From Sphingomicrobium lutaoense (GTDB taxonomy: Bacteria > Pseudomonadota > Alphaproteobacteria > Sphingomonadales > Sphingomonadaceae), in the NCBI RefSeq assembly GCF_014195685.1, contig NZ_JACICF010000002.1, positions 186,001 to 250,000 on the forward strand: 64,000 nt of DNA. Direction: 5' to 3'. This document shows, piece after piece, positions 17,611 to 25,640 of this stretch (positions within the stretch are counted from its first letter, which is position 1; each line of letters starts with the position of its first letter). Made by a program: the position numbers and the translations under genes. The notes below the pieces were generated by a model. It ran no database searches. It worked only from the letters and a program-made list of their open reading frames with translations, and was not told the origin of the DNA.

Positions 17611-18440
17611 GCCACCGTTACGATGCCATGTTCGCCCGTGCCGAAGCGCAAGGCGAAACCGCGCTCGGCGGCTTTCTCATGCTCGGCGATCCCAATCCCG
17701 AGCATTGCGAGCGGCTGATCGATGCGCTCGTGGAAGGCGGGGTCGACATGCTCGAACTGGGCATCCCCTTCTCCGATCCGGTTGCCGACGGCCCCGAAAT
17801 CCAGGCGGCGGCGAAGCGTGCGCTCGACGCGGGCTTTCGCCCCGCCGATGCCTTTCACCTGATCGCGCGGATCCGCGAGCGGCATCCCGACATACCCATC
17901 GGCTTGCTTACCTATGCCAATCTCCTCGCCGCGCGCGGAGTGGTGCGCTTCTGCGAGGATCTGGCCGCGGCGGGTGCCGACAGCCTGCTCGTCGCCGACC
18001 TGCCGACGTTGGAGGCAAGCGATTATGCGGGGGTGTGCAAGCAGGCGGGTCTCGCTCCGGTGATGATCGCGGCCCCCAATTCGTCCGATGCCCAGCTCGA
18101 CCGAATTGCCGAGATGGGTGCAGGCTATACCTATTGCGTCGCCCGCGCCGGCGTGACCGGACAGCGCGAGCGATTGGCGCTCGACCATGACCCGCTGTTC
18201 GCGGCGCTTCGCGAAAGGAACGCCGCGCCCCCGGTGCTGGGATTCGGCATCTCGACACCCGATCATGTGCGGCAGGCGGCTTCCTCGGGCGCGGCAGGGG
18301 TGATCAGCGGCTCGGCGCTCGTCGCGGCAGCGCGCAGCGAAAACGGCGTCGAGGCCGTGCGCGAACTCGCGCAGCAGCTCAAGAAAGGCGCACGCGCAAA
18401 TGCGCCCCGCGAGGGGGTCGCCGAAGCGAATCTGGTCTGA
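17607..18440 (+). CDS. trpA: Tryptophan synthase alpha subunit
   Basis: Cleaves indole-3-glycerol phosphate and channels indole to TrpB. 277 residues, TIM barrel. Catalytic Glu and Asp lie in [20 protein letters not shown]; the flexible loop region [18 protein letters not shown] and the phosphate loop [19 protein letters not shown] with GVISGSALV are present. Last gene of the operon; no convincing terminator separates it from the oppositely oriented tRNA-Gly gene, 14 bases downstream. Confidence 0.97.
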   Translation: MSHRYDAMFARAEAQGETALGGFLMLGDPNPEHCERLIDALVEGGVDMLELGIPFSDPVADGPEIQAAAKRALDAGFRPADAFHLIARIRERHPDIPIGLLTYANLLAARGVVRFCEDLAAAGADSLLVADLPTLEASDYAGVCKQAGLAPVMIAAPNSSDAQLDRIAEMGAGYTYCVARAGVTGQRERLALDHDPLFAALRERNAAPPVLGFGISTPDHVRQAASSGAAGVISGSALVAAARSENGVEAVRELAQQLKKGARANAPREGVAEANLV

Positions 18441-18454
18441 TGTCTTCAGGAAAA

Positions 18455-18529
18455 TGGAGCGGGCGAAGGGATTCGAACCCTCGACCCCAACCTTGGCAAG
18501 GTTGTGCTCTACCCCTGAGCTACGCCCGC
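18455..18529 (-). tRNA. tRNA-Gly (GCC)
   Basis: Reads on the minus strand as a complete cloverleaf of 75 nt including an encoded CCA (18455-18457). The acceptor stem GCGGGCG/CGCCCGC is fully paired; the D-arm contains AGCTCAGGGGTAGAGC, the T-arm GAGGGTTCGAATCCCTT. Anticodon GCC (18495-18497) sits in a paired stem AACCTTGCCAAGGTT, reading GGC/GGU glycine codons. Confidence 0.97.
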
Positions 18530-18671
18530 TCGGCCAGTCCCGGATTCGATTGAAACCGGTGGGGTGGAGGCGCCGCTAGCACCGCTTCTGCCCCCATGCA
18601 AGCCCCTCCTTGCGACAGCACGCCCGCAAGCCCATATGCGAGGACATAGCGCACGGACAGGAGAGACGAGG

Positions 18672-19586
18672 GTGGTTGAACAGCTGGGCATGAGCGAAGC
18701 GGACAAGGACGCGATCCAGCGATTCGAAAAGGACATCGTCCAACCCTCGATGGAAAAACTGGTGATCCTCCAGTTCACCGCCGGCTGGTGCGGGCCGTGC
18801 AAGCAATTGTCCCCGATCCTCGACCAGGTCGCCGCCGACTATGCCGACAAGGGCGTCATTCTGAAGCGCATCGACGTCGATAGCGAAAAGACCATCGCCG
18901 CGGCCTTCCGCATCCAGTCGGTTCCCACCGTCTATGCCTTTTTCCAGGGACAGCCGCTTGCCGATCTCACCCAGTATCGCACGCCGGGCCAGCTCGGACA
19001 GGCGATCGACCAGATCCTGAAACAGATGCCCGTGCAGGGCGAAGCGCAGGACCGCGAAGCCCAGATCGCGCCGCTGATCGAGCAGGGCAACCAGCTGCTC
19101 GACGCCAACGACCATGAACAGGCGCTCGCGCTTTTCTCGCAACTCCAGTCGCTCGATCCCGAAAATCCCAAGATCATCGGAGGCCTCGCTCGCGCGATGA
19201 TCCTCGCGGGCCACAAGGACGAAGCGCGGCAGATGCTCGACGGCGTGGATGAAAAGATCGCCTCCGATTCGGCGGTCGCGCAGGCGCGCGCCATGCTCGA
19301 AGTTACCGCCGAAGGCGAAGAGGCGGTCGATACCAGCGCCTATGTCGCGCGGATCGAGGCCGAGCCCGACGATCATGAAGCGCGCTTCGAACTCGCCAAG
19401 GCGCTGATGGCCAAGGGCGAACGCGACGGCGCCGCCGATCATCTCCTCGAAATCGTGCGCCGCGATCCCGAATGGCAGGACGGCGCGGCCAAGGCCAAGT
19501 TTCTCGCACTGCTCGAGGCCGCGGGGCTCGAGGACAGCTGGTCCTCGGCGCAGCGCCGCCGCCTCTCGGCCGTCCTGTTCACATGA
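18672..19586 (+). CDS. Thioredoxin-domain / TPR protein (CnoX-like)
   Basis: 304 residues. An N-terminal thioredoxin domain (about 1-125) contains the intact active site AGWCGPCKQLSPIL near residue 39 and the cis-Pro segment SVPTVYAF; a C-terminal region of tetratricopeptide-like helices follows. This architecture matches the YbbN/CnoX family, which combine holdase and redox protection in E. coli, though relatives vary in having the catalytic CxxC. The start is taken as GTG 18672 because AGGAGAG lies about 8 bases before it; ATG 18690 is an alternative. An ATGA overlap couples it to the Lon-N gene. Confidence 0.82.
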   Translation: MVEQLGMSEADKDAIQRFEKDIVQPSMEKLVILQFTAGWCGPCKQLSPILDQVAADYADKGVILKRIDVDSEKTIAAAFRIQSVPTVYAFFQGQPLADLTQYRTPGQLGQAIDQILKQMPVQGEAQDREAQIAPLIEQGNQLLDANDHEQALALFSQLQSLDPENPKIIGGLARAMILAGHKDEARQMLDGVDEKIASDSAVAQARAMLEVTAEGEEAVDTSAYVARIEAEPDDHEARFELAKALMAKGERDGAADHLLEIVRRDPEWQDGAAKAKFLALLEAAGLEDSWSSAQRRRLSAVLFT

Positions 19587-20215
19587 TGGGCTCGCAACCG
19601 GCGCGGGTCCCCATCTTCCCGCTTGCCGGGGCGCTCCTTTTCCCCCGCGCCCAGCTGCCGCTCCACATTTTCGAGGATCGCTACCGCGAAATGGTGCGCG
19701 ACGCGATCGACGGCGCGGGCCAGATCGCGATGATCCAGCCGCTGCATGACGGCGACAATGCCCCGCTCCACAAGGTCGGCTGCCTCGGCGACCTCGTCGG
19801 GGTGGAAGAGCTGGACGACGGGCGCTTCAACATCATTCTCCAGGGGGTCCAGCGATTCCGCTGGATCCGCGAAGCCGAAAGCAATGCGCTCTACCGCGTC
19901 GCCGATGTCGATCTCGCGGCCTTCGACGACAGCGAGCCCGATCCGCTCAGCCCCGCGATGCGCGCCGCGGTCGAGGAGGAAGCGCGCGCCTTCGGCGATG
20001 CGCTTCGGCTGCAGGTCGATTGGGAACAGGTTGCGCGGCTCGACGACGAGACCTTCGTCAATGCCATCGCGCAGGTCGCGCCTTTCGACGTGGGGGCCAA
20101 GCAGGCATTGCTCGAAGAGGAATCGCTGGCGCGCCGCGCCGAGCTGGTCACCCAGCTGATGCAGTTCCAGCGGCTCGCGCCGGGCGGCGCGGCAAGCGAC
20201 CAGACGCTTCAGTAG
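19583..20215 (+). CDS. Lon N-terminal (LON substrate-binding) domain protein
   Basis: 210 residues comprising a stand-alone Lon N-terminal domain: VPIFPLAGALLFPRAQLPLH and IFEDRYREMVRDAIDG, then VGCLGDLVGVEELDDGRFNI with LQGVQRFRW. No AAA+ or protease domain is attached, so it is not a Lon protease. Homologues are common in alphaproteobacteria; their role is unknown, with substrate binding or adaptor activity the usual suggestion. ATG 19583 overlaps the thioredoxin gene stop as ATGA; the genes are probably co-transcribed. Confidence 0.87.
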   Translation: MMGSQPARVPIFPLAGALLFPRAQLPLHIFEDRYREMVRDAIDGAGQIAMIQPLHDGDNAPLHKVGCLGDLVGVEELDDGRFNIILQGVQRFRWIREAESNALYRVADVDLAAFDDSEPDPLSPAMRAAVEEEARAFGDALRLQVDWEQVARLDDETFVNAIAQVAPFDVGAKQALLEEESLARRAELVTQLMQFQRLAPGGAASDQTLQ

Positions 20216-20219
20216 AGAA

Positions 20220-21437
20220 TCAGATCGGCAGGCCGCGCAGCAACAGCGGCAGATCGCCCGATGTGCCGCGCGCTTCGTCCATCAGCCGCTGCTTGATCGG
20301 CCCCACCCGGTCGATGAGCTGCATTCCGAAACGACGAACCTTCGAGGCGGTCTTGCCCGGAATGCCGTAGATGCGCGTCAATCCGTCGGTCGCCATTGCC
20401 ACCATCAAGGTATCGAGGCTCCGCCAGCGCTGGTAGCGTTCGAGCAATTGCGCATCGCCCAGGTCCATGCCCAGCCGCGCGCCTTCGACCAGCACCTGCG
20501 CCAGCGCCGCAGCATCGCGATAGCCCAGATTGACCCCCTGCCCCGCGATCGGGTGGATCGCATGGGCGGCATCGCCGATGAGCGCGAGGCGGTCGTCGGT
20601 AATCCGCGCGGCATGGTGAAAGCCGAGCGGATAGGATGTGCGCGGAGCGAGCATCGACACTTGCCCGAGGAAGCCGCCCATCGCGGCCTGGGCTTCGGCG
20701 GCGAAATCCTCGTCGGACAGCTTGAGAAAGCCCGGCGCGTCCTTTTTCTTCACCGACCAGACGATTGCCGAACGATGCCCCCCGTCATCGTCGGTCATCG
20801 GCAGAAGAGCGAAGGGTCCGGCCGGATAGAAGATTTCATAGGCGATATTGTCATGGGGCTTTTCGTGACGCAGCGTCGAGACGATCGCGGCATGATCGTA
20901 GCGCCAGCTCGCCAGCTTGATCCCCGCGGCTTCGCGGGTCGGGGACTTGCGACCCTCGGCCGCGACCAGCAAAGGCGCCTCGGTCTCGCTGCCATCGTCG
21001 AGGGTGACGCGCACCCTATGGGCATCGCGCACCGTCTTCACGGGACGGCGCCCGAACCGCAGGTCGATCTTCTCTCCGGCCCGCGCCCGCGCCAGCAAGG
21101 CCATGCGCAGGTGGCGATTCTCGTGCATCCACCCGAGGGGTTCGTCGTCGTCCTGCGGATCGAAGGCGAGGCCGCCGGGCTCGAGGCCGTCGGCCACCCG
21201 GATCACGCGGATGGGGCAGCCCGGCTCGGGAAAATGCTCGCTGATCCCGACCGCATCGAACATCCGCTTCGACGAGCTACTCACCGCGCTGGTGCGCCCG
21301 TCGAATGCGCCCGTCAGGCGGCTGTCGGGATCGGCGGGATCGACGATGATCGAACGTAGTCCCGCGCTGTCGAGCGCGGCGGCAAAGGCCAGTCCCACCA
21401 GCCCCCCACCAAGGATGATCACATCGCTTCTGTCCAT
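20220..21437 (-). CDS. UbiH/COQ6-family FAD-dependent hydroxylase (ubiquinone biosynthesis)
   Basis: 405-residue class A flavin monooxygenase. N-terminal FAD motif DVIILGGGLVGLAFAAALDS, the DG motif LLVAAEGRKSPTREAAGIKL, and the C-terminal GDAAHAIHPIAGQGVNLGYR are the three signatures of the UbiH/UbiF/VisC/COQ6 group, which hydroxylate the ring of ubiquinone precursors. The ring position (UbiH, UbiL or UbiM type) cannot be decided here, so no symbol is given. ATG 21437 is chosen over an open frame running further upstream that lacks similarity. It diverges from ftsK, and its stop lies four bases from that of the Lon-N gene (convergent). Confidence 0.9.
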   Translation of the reverse strand: MDRSDVIILGGGLVGLAFAAALDSAGLRSIIVDPADPDSRLTGAFDGRTSAVSSSSKRMFDAVGISEHFPEPGCPIRVIRVADGLEPGGLAFDPQDDDEPLGWMHENRHLRMALLARARAGEKIDLRFGRRPVKTVRDAHRVRVTLDDGSETEAPLLVAAEGRKSPTREAAGIKLASWRYDHAAIVSTLRHEKPHDNIAYEIFYPAGPFALLPMTDDDGGHRSAIVWSVKKKDAPGFLKLSDEDFAAEAQAAMGGFLGQVSMLAPRTSYPLGFHHAARITDDRLALIGDAAHAIHPIAGQGVNLGYRDAAALAQVLVEGARLGMDLGDAQLLERYQRWRSLDTLMVAMATDGLTRIYGIPGKTASKVRRFGMQLIDRVGPIKQRLMDEARGTSGDLPLLLRGLPI

Positions 21438-21539
21438 GCCCGCATTCCTAGCCGTTCGCGCGCTTTGCCGATAGCCCGTTGACCCGGGACTCGCCAGCGG
21501 GGCATTGTGCGCCCTCGAACCTTTAGGGAGCATCCGGAC

Positions 21540-23867
21540 ATGGCAACCGCCGCGCGCCGCGCGAAAAGTGAGGGATGGCGTGACAGCCTGCGCGAGGGAA
21601 GCCGTACCTTCGGAAGGCGGCTTCTCGGGCTGGCGGTGTTTCTCGTCGGGCTGGGGCTGGGTCTCGCGCTACTCACCCATGACAGCACCGATCCCAGCCT
21701 TTCGACCGCGGCAGGCGGGCCGCCCGCCAACTGGCTCGGAAGCGTCGGCGCCTATGTCAGCGATTTCACTCTCCTTTTCTTCGGTATCGCCTCGGCACTT
21801 CTCGTTCCGCTGCTGATGCTCGCGGGGATCCGCATGATGCGGCTTGCGGGGCCGGGCCGCCGCACCCGCAAGGGATTGCTCACGCTCGCCGCGATGCTCG
21901 TGATCGGGATCGCGATCGGTCTCTACACCCGCGACGCGGTCAGCGGGCTACCCGCCGGCTGGGGCGGAGTGATCGGCATGGCCGGCGCGGCAGGCATCGA
22001 CGCGCTGATCGGGCTCATCGACAATGGCTCGGTCGAAGGCGCGTTGCGCCTCTCGCTGGTGGCGATCGGCCTGGTCGGCGGGCTCGCGCTGGGCGCGCTG
22101 GCGCTCGACCTGCGCGAAGAGGAAAAGGAATGGATCAAGACGCGCCTCGCCCGTTCCGAGCGGGGCGATGCGCCGGTGCTCAAACGCCCGCGCAAGGCGG
22201 CGGAAGAGGAGATGGGGTCGGCGCGTCCGCCCAAGTCGGCTCCGCAGGTCGCCGAGCCCTCGGGTCCGGTGGTGCGCGCCGGCGCCCAGCCCGCGAAGAA
22301 GAAGCGCAAGGGCCGCGGCAGCGCCGCCGACCAGCCGGGCCTCGCGCTCGGCGACAATTACCAGCTTCCCTCGCTCGACCTGCTCGCGCCGGTCGAGGAC
22401 GGACAGGTCACGCCCGTCGACAAGGCCGCGCTCGAACGCAACGCCCGCCTGCTCGAAAGCGTGCTCGAGGATTTCCACGTGCGCGGCGATATCGTCGAGG
22501 TGCGCCCCGGCCCGGTGGTCACCATGTACGAGCTCGAACCCGCCAGCGGCATCAAGGCGAGCCGGGTCATCCAGCTCGCCGACGACATCGCCCGCAACAT
22601 GAGCGCCCTGTCGGCGCGCGTCGCGACCATCCCGGGCCGCAGCGTGATCGGCATCGAACTGCCCAACAAGAAGCGCGACATGGTGATGCTGTCCGAGCTG
22701 ATCGGCAGCCAGGATTTCGCCGACCAGGACATGGCGCTCCCGCTCATTCTCGGCAAGGACATCTCGGGCGATCCGGTGATCGCCGACCTCGCCCCGATGC
22801 CCCACCTTCTCGTCGCGGGCACCACCGGCTCGGGCAAGTCGGTAGGTCTCAATGCGATGATCCTGTCGCTGCTCTACCGCATGGGGCCCGACGAATGCCG
22901 CCTCATCATGATCGACCCCAAGATGCTCGAACTGAGCGTCTATGACGATATTCCGCATCTCCTTTCGCCGGTCGTGACCGAGCCCGCGAAGGCGATCCGC
23001 GCCCTCAAGTGGACGGTCGAGCAGATGGAGGAACGCTATCGCATGATGGCGAGCCTCGGGGTCCGCCAGCTTGCCAGCTTCAACAAGAAGGTCGCCGAGG
23101 CCAAGGCCAAGGGCAAGACGCTCGGCCGCCGCGTCCAGACGGGCTATGACGCCGATACCGGCCAGCCCACCTACGAGACCGAGGAACTCGACTATGACAC
23201 GCTGCCGCAGATCGTGGTGGTGGTCGACGAGCTCGCCGACCTGATGATGACCGCGGGCAAGGAAGTCGAATTCCTCATCCAGCGCCTCGCGCAGAAGGCC
23301 CGCGCCGCAGGCATCCACCTCATCATGGCGACCCAGCGCCCGTCGGTCGACGTCATCACCGGCGTCATCAAGGCCAACCTCCCGACCCGAATCAGCTTCC
23401 ACGTCACCTCTAAGATCGATTCGCGCACGATCCTCGGCGAACAGGGCGCCGAACAGCTGCTCGGCAAGGGCGACATGCTCTACATGGCGGGCGGCAAGCG
23501 CATCCTGCGCGTCCACGGACCCTTCGTCGCCGACGACGAGGTCCGCAAGGTCGCCGACCATTGGCGCGCGCAGGGACAGCCCGACTATATCCAGGCGGTC
23601 ACCGAGGAACCCGAGGACGGCGGCTATCTCTTCGACGGCCAGCCGGTCGGAGAGGACGACGCCGAGACCCAGCAGTTCCGCCAGGCGGTGCAGATCGTCG
23701 CCGAAAGCCAGAAGGCGTCGACCAGCTATCTCCAGCGGCAGATGCGCGTCGGCTACAATACCGCCGCCCGGCTCATCGAGCGGATGGAGAAGGAAGGCCT
23801 CGTCTCGGGTCCCGACCATGTCGGCCGGCGCGAGGTGATGATCGACCCTGACGGCAACCCGCTGTGA
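21540..23867 (+). CDS. ftsK: DNA translocase FtsK
   Basis: Couples cell division to chromosome dimer resolution by pumping DNA at the septum. 775 residues: four predicted N-terminal transmembrane helices (within about 25-190), a short linker rich in charged residues, then the alpha/beta motor with DFHVRGDIVEVRPGPVVTMY, Walker A VAGTTGSGKSVGLNAM near residue 427, Walker B IVVVVDELADLMM near 560 and ATQRPSVDVITGVIKANLP. The C-terminal winged-helix gamma domain (SYLQRQMRVGYNTAARLIER) binds KOPS. TTAGGGAG precedes the ATG at 21540. The linker is short compared with E. coli FtsK, as usual in this group. Confidence 0.96.
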   Translation: MATAARRAKSEGWRDSLREGSRTFGRRLLGLAVFLVGLGLGLALLTHDSTDPSLSTAAGGPPANWLGSVGAYVSDFTLLFFGIASALLVPLLMLAGIRMMRLAGPGRRTRKGLLTLAAMLVIGIAIGLYTRDAVSGLPAGWGGVIGMAGAAGIDALIGLIDNGSVEGALRLSLVAIGLVGGLALGALALDLREEEKEWIKTRLARSERGDAPVLKRPRKAAEEEMGSARPPKSAPQVAEPSGPVVRAGAQPAKKKRKGRGSAADQPGLALGDNYQLPSLDLLAPVEDGQVTPVDKAALERNARLLESVLEDFHVRGDIVEVRPGPVVTMYELEPASGIKASRVIQLADDIARNMSALSARVATIPGRSVIGIELPNKKRDMVMLSELIGSQDFADQDMALPLILGKDISGDPVIADLAPMPHLLVAGTTGSGKSVGLNAMILSLLYRMGPDECRLIMIDPKMLELSVYDDIPHLLSPVVTEPAKAIRALKWTVEQMEERYRMMASLGVRQLASFNKKVAEAKAKGKTLGRRVQTGYDADTGQPTYETEELDYDTLPQIVVVVDELADLMMTAGKEVEFLIQRLAQKARAAGIHLIMATQRPSVDVITGVIKANLPTRISFHVTSKIDSRTILGEQGAEQLLGKGDMLYMAGGKRILRVHGPFVADDEVRKVADHWRAQGQPDYIQAVTEEPEDGGYLFDGQPVGEDDAETQQFRQAVQIVAESQKASTSYLQRQMRVGYNTAARLIERMEKEGLVSGPDHVGRREVMIDPDGNPL

Positions 23868-23869
23868 TT

Positions 23870-23921
23870 CCTGAACGCTTCACCTGAACGGCCCGGAACC
23901 CCGGGGTTCACGGCGCATTCA
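23870..23921. promoter_or_regulatory. Repeated CCTGAACG / TTCA motifs upstream of lolA
   Basis: The ftsK-lolA gap contains CCTGAACG at 23870-23877 and again at 23883-23890 (13 bases apart), then TTCA at 23907 and 23918, 11 bases apart. The same octamer recurs at 24822-24829 upstream of xth. The spacing suggests a site for a dimeric regulator; its identity is unknown. Confidence 0.35.
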
Positions 23922-23974
23922 AGCCCCCACGCCCATGATCGGGTCCAAGTTTTGAAAAGATTCGGAGTGTGTTG

Positions 23975-24574
23975 ATGAACTATACGCAATTCCTCGCGCC
24001 CGTTGCTGCCGTGGCGATGATCGCGGCCCCCGCGCCCGCCGCCGCCCAGTCGATGATCGACCGCGTCGAACAGCATCTGGCGAAGAGCAATTCGATGGTC
24101 GCGGGCTTCACCCAGACCGACGGCAAGGGCCGCTCGGTCAAGGGTACCCTGTCGATGAAGCGCCCGGGCAAGGTGCGCTTCGACTATGGCCCCAAGGCGA
24201 ACATGCTGATGGTCGGCGATGGCAAGGAACTGCATTTCATCGACTATGAAGTCGGCCAGAAATCGAGCTGGAAGATCGCCGAATCGCCGCTCGCGGTGCT
24301 GCTCGACAATCGTCCCAATCTCGACCGCATCGCGCGGATCGTGAAGTCGAAGGATCCCCGCGTGGTGATCGTGCGTGCGCGCGATGCCCGCCGGCCCGAG
24401 TTCGGGACGCTGATCCTCGCCTTCACCAAGCAGGCCTCGGCGCCTGGCGGCTTGCAGCTGCAGGGCTGGACCGCGATCGACGCGCAGAATAAGCGCACCG
24501 TGGTGCAGCTCCACAACCCCAAATATAACGTCAACGTGCCCGACAGCCGTTTCCGCTACGTCGAGCCCAAGTAA
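23975..24574 (+). CDS. lolA: Outer membrane lipoprotein carrier protein LolA
   Basis: Periplasmic chaperone that takes lipoproteins from LolCDE to the outer membrane. 199 residues with a clear Sec signal peptide (FLAPVAAVAMIAAPAPAAAQ, cleavage near residue 25). The mature part shows the LolA pattern: VEQHLAKSNSMVAGFTQTD, GTLSMKRPGKVRFDYG and WKIAESPLAVLL. Of three possible starts in a row (GTG, TTG, ATG), the ATG at 23975 is best spaced from GGAG at 23964-23967. Downstream of ftsK, as in many alphaproteobacteria. Confidence 0.92.
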   Translation: MNYTQFLAPVAAVAMIAAPAPAAAQSMIDRVEQHLAKSNSMVAGFTQTDGKGRSVKGTLSMKRPGKVRFDYGPKANMLMVGDGKELHFIDYEVGQKSSWKIAESPLAVLLDNRPNLDRIARIVKSKDPRVVIVRARDARRPEFGTLILAFTKQASAPGGLQLQGWTAIDAQNKRTVVQLHNPKYNVNVPDSRFRYVEPK

Positions 24575-24599
24575 CTCTTTTTTCGTCCTGAATCGCAAC

Positions 24600-24755
24600 T
24601 TGTTCATGCTGGCGAAAGCTAGGAAGCGATAGGGATGATTTGATCGCCATATTGGCTTGAGGTTTCCCCCTGTTACTCGGCCATGGTGATCACCTTGCGT
24701 GATGAACGCTCGGTCGGCCCTCGTTCCACGCCCCCGGAACGGGGGCCTTTATTTT
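24600..24755 (+). ncRNA. Candidate small RNA or leader between lolA and xth
   Basis: The 274-base gap between lolA and xth has no convincing ORF but contains a perfect 10-bp palindrome (GGTGATCACC, near 24685), further short complementary segments, and a strong intrinsic terminator at 24730-24755. The terminator lies 155 bases past the lolA stop and 94 bases before xth, so the stretch is either an unusually long lolA 3' UTR or an independent transcript. No matching -35/-10 pair could be fixed, and it matches no RNA family I recognise. Confidence 0.35.
24730..24755 (+). terminator. Intrinsic terminator between lolA and xth
   Basis: GCCCCC (24730-24735), loop GGAAC, GGGGGC (24741-24746), then CTTTATTTT. 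Six perfect GC pairs and a T-rich tail make a strong rho-independent terminator for plus-strand transcription coming from lolA or from an sRNA promoter. Confidence 0.85.
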
Positions 24756-24848
24756 GTCCCGTCCGCGGCGAGCCCCCAAAGGCTCCCCTTTGCGCCTTGG
24801 CGCGCGCTCGCCTAAGGGTCGCCTGAACGAGAATATGAGGCCTGTTTC

Positions 24849-25640
24849 TTGACCCATCTGAAAATCGCCAGCTGGAACATCAATTCGGTTCGCGCCCGCT
24901 CGCACATCGTCGAACGTTTTCTCCTCGAGGAAGCGCCCGACATCCTGTGTCTGCAGGAAACCAAGGCGCATAACGACGTCTTCCCGCGCGGCTTCTTCGA
25001 AAAGCTCGGCTATGTGCACCAGGCGCTCAATGGCCAGAAGATGCACCATGGCGTCGCCACGCTGTCCAGGGTCCCGCTCGAGGAGGATCTGCGCCACGAC
25101 TGGCAGGACAATGGCGAAGCGCGCCATGTCGGGGTGCGCGTCGCGGGCCAGTTCCGGCTCGAAAATGTCTATGTCCCGGCGGGCGGCGACATTCCCGACC
25201 GCAACGAAAATCCCAAGTTCGGCCAGAAACTCGACTTCATCGACCGCATGACCCGCTGGGGCGAGGATTTGCGCGAGCCCACGCTGATCGTCGGCGATTT
25301 CAACATCGCGCCGCTCGAATGCGACGTGTGGAACCACAAGCAGCTCCTGAAAGTCGTCTCGCACACCCCGATCGAGGTCGAAACGCTCGAACGCTTCCGC
25401 CAGAGCCATGATTGGGTCGATCTCGGCCGCAAGTTCATTCCCGCGCCCGAGCGCTGCTACACCTGGTGGAGCTACCGGTCGAAGGACTGGACCGCCAACG
25501 ATCGCGGCCGCCGCCTCGACCATATGTGGGCGAGCCCCGAACTCGCGCCCCAGGTCACTCGCCATCAGGTCCACGAACCCTGCCGCAGCTGGGAAAAGCC
25601 TTCGGACCATGTCCCCCTCGTGGTGGATCTGGCGCTTTGA
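24849..25640 (+). CDS. xth: Exodeoxyribonuclease III (AP endonuclease)
   Basis: Base-excision-repair nuclease of the EEP fold with 3'-5' exonuclease and AP endonuclease activity. 263 residues. Motifs: KIASWNINSVRARSHIVE, CLQETKAHND (metal Glu), LIVGDFNIAPLECDVWN, RRLDHMWASPEL and the catalytic EKPSDHVPLVVDL. The start appears to be TTG at 24849, with GAGG at 24837-24840 about nine bases upstream; no in-frame ATG or GTG fits. The stop overlaps the TTG start of ribA (TTGA). Confidence 0.94.
   Translation: MTHLKIASWNINSVRARSHIVERFLLEEAPDILCLQETKAHNDVFPRGFFEKLGYVHQALNGQKMHHGVATLSRVPLEEDLRHDWQDNGEARHVGVRVAGQFRLENVYVPAGGDIPDRNENPKFGQKLDFIDRMTRWGEDLREPTLIVGDFNIAPLECDVWNHKQLLKVVSHTPIEVETLERFRQSHDWVDLGRKFIPAPERCYTWWSYRSKDWTANDRGRRLDHMWASPELAPQVTRHQVHEPCRSWEKPSDHVPLVVDLAL

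Noticed and set aside
21948-23819. A 623-codon open frame antisense to ftsK
   Set aside because: His/Asp/Arg-rich mirror of FtsK codons, no start signal, no family features.
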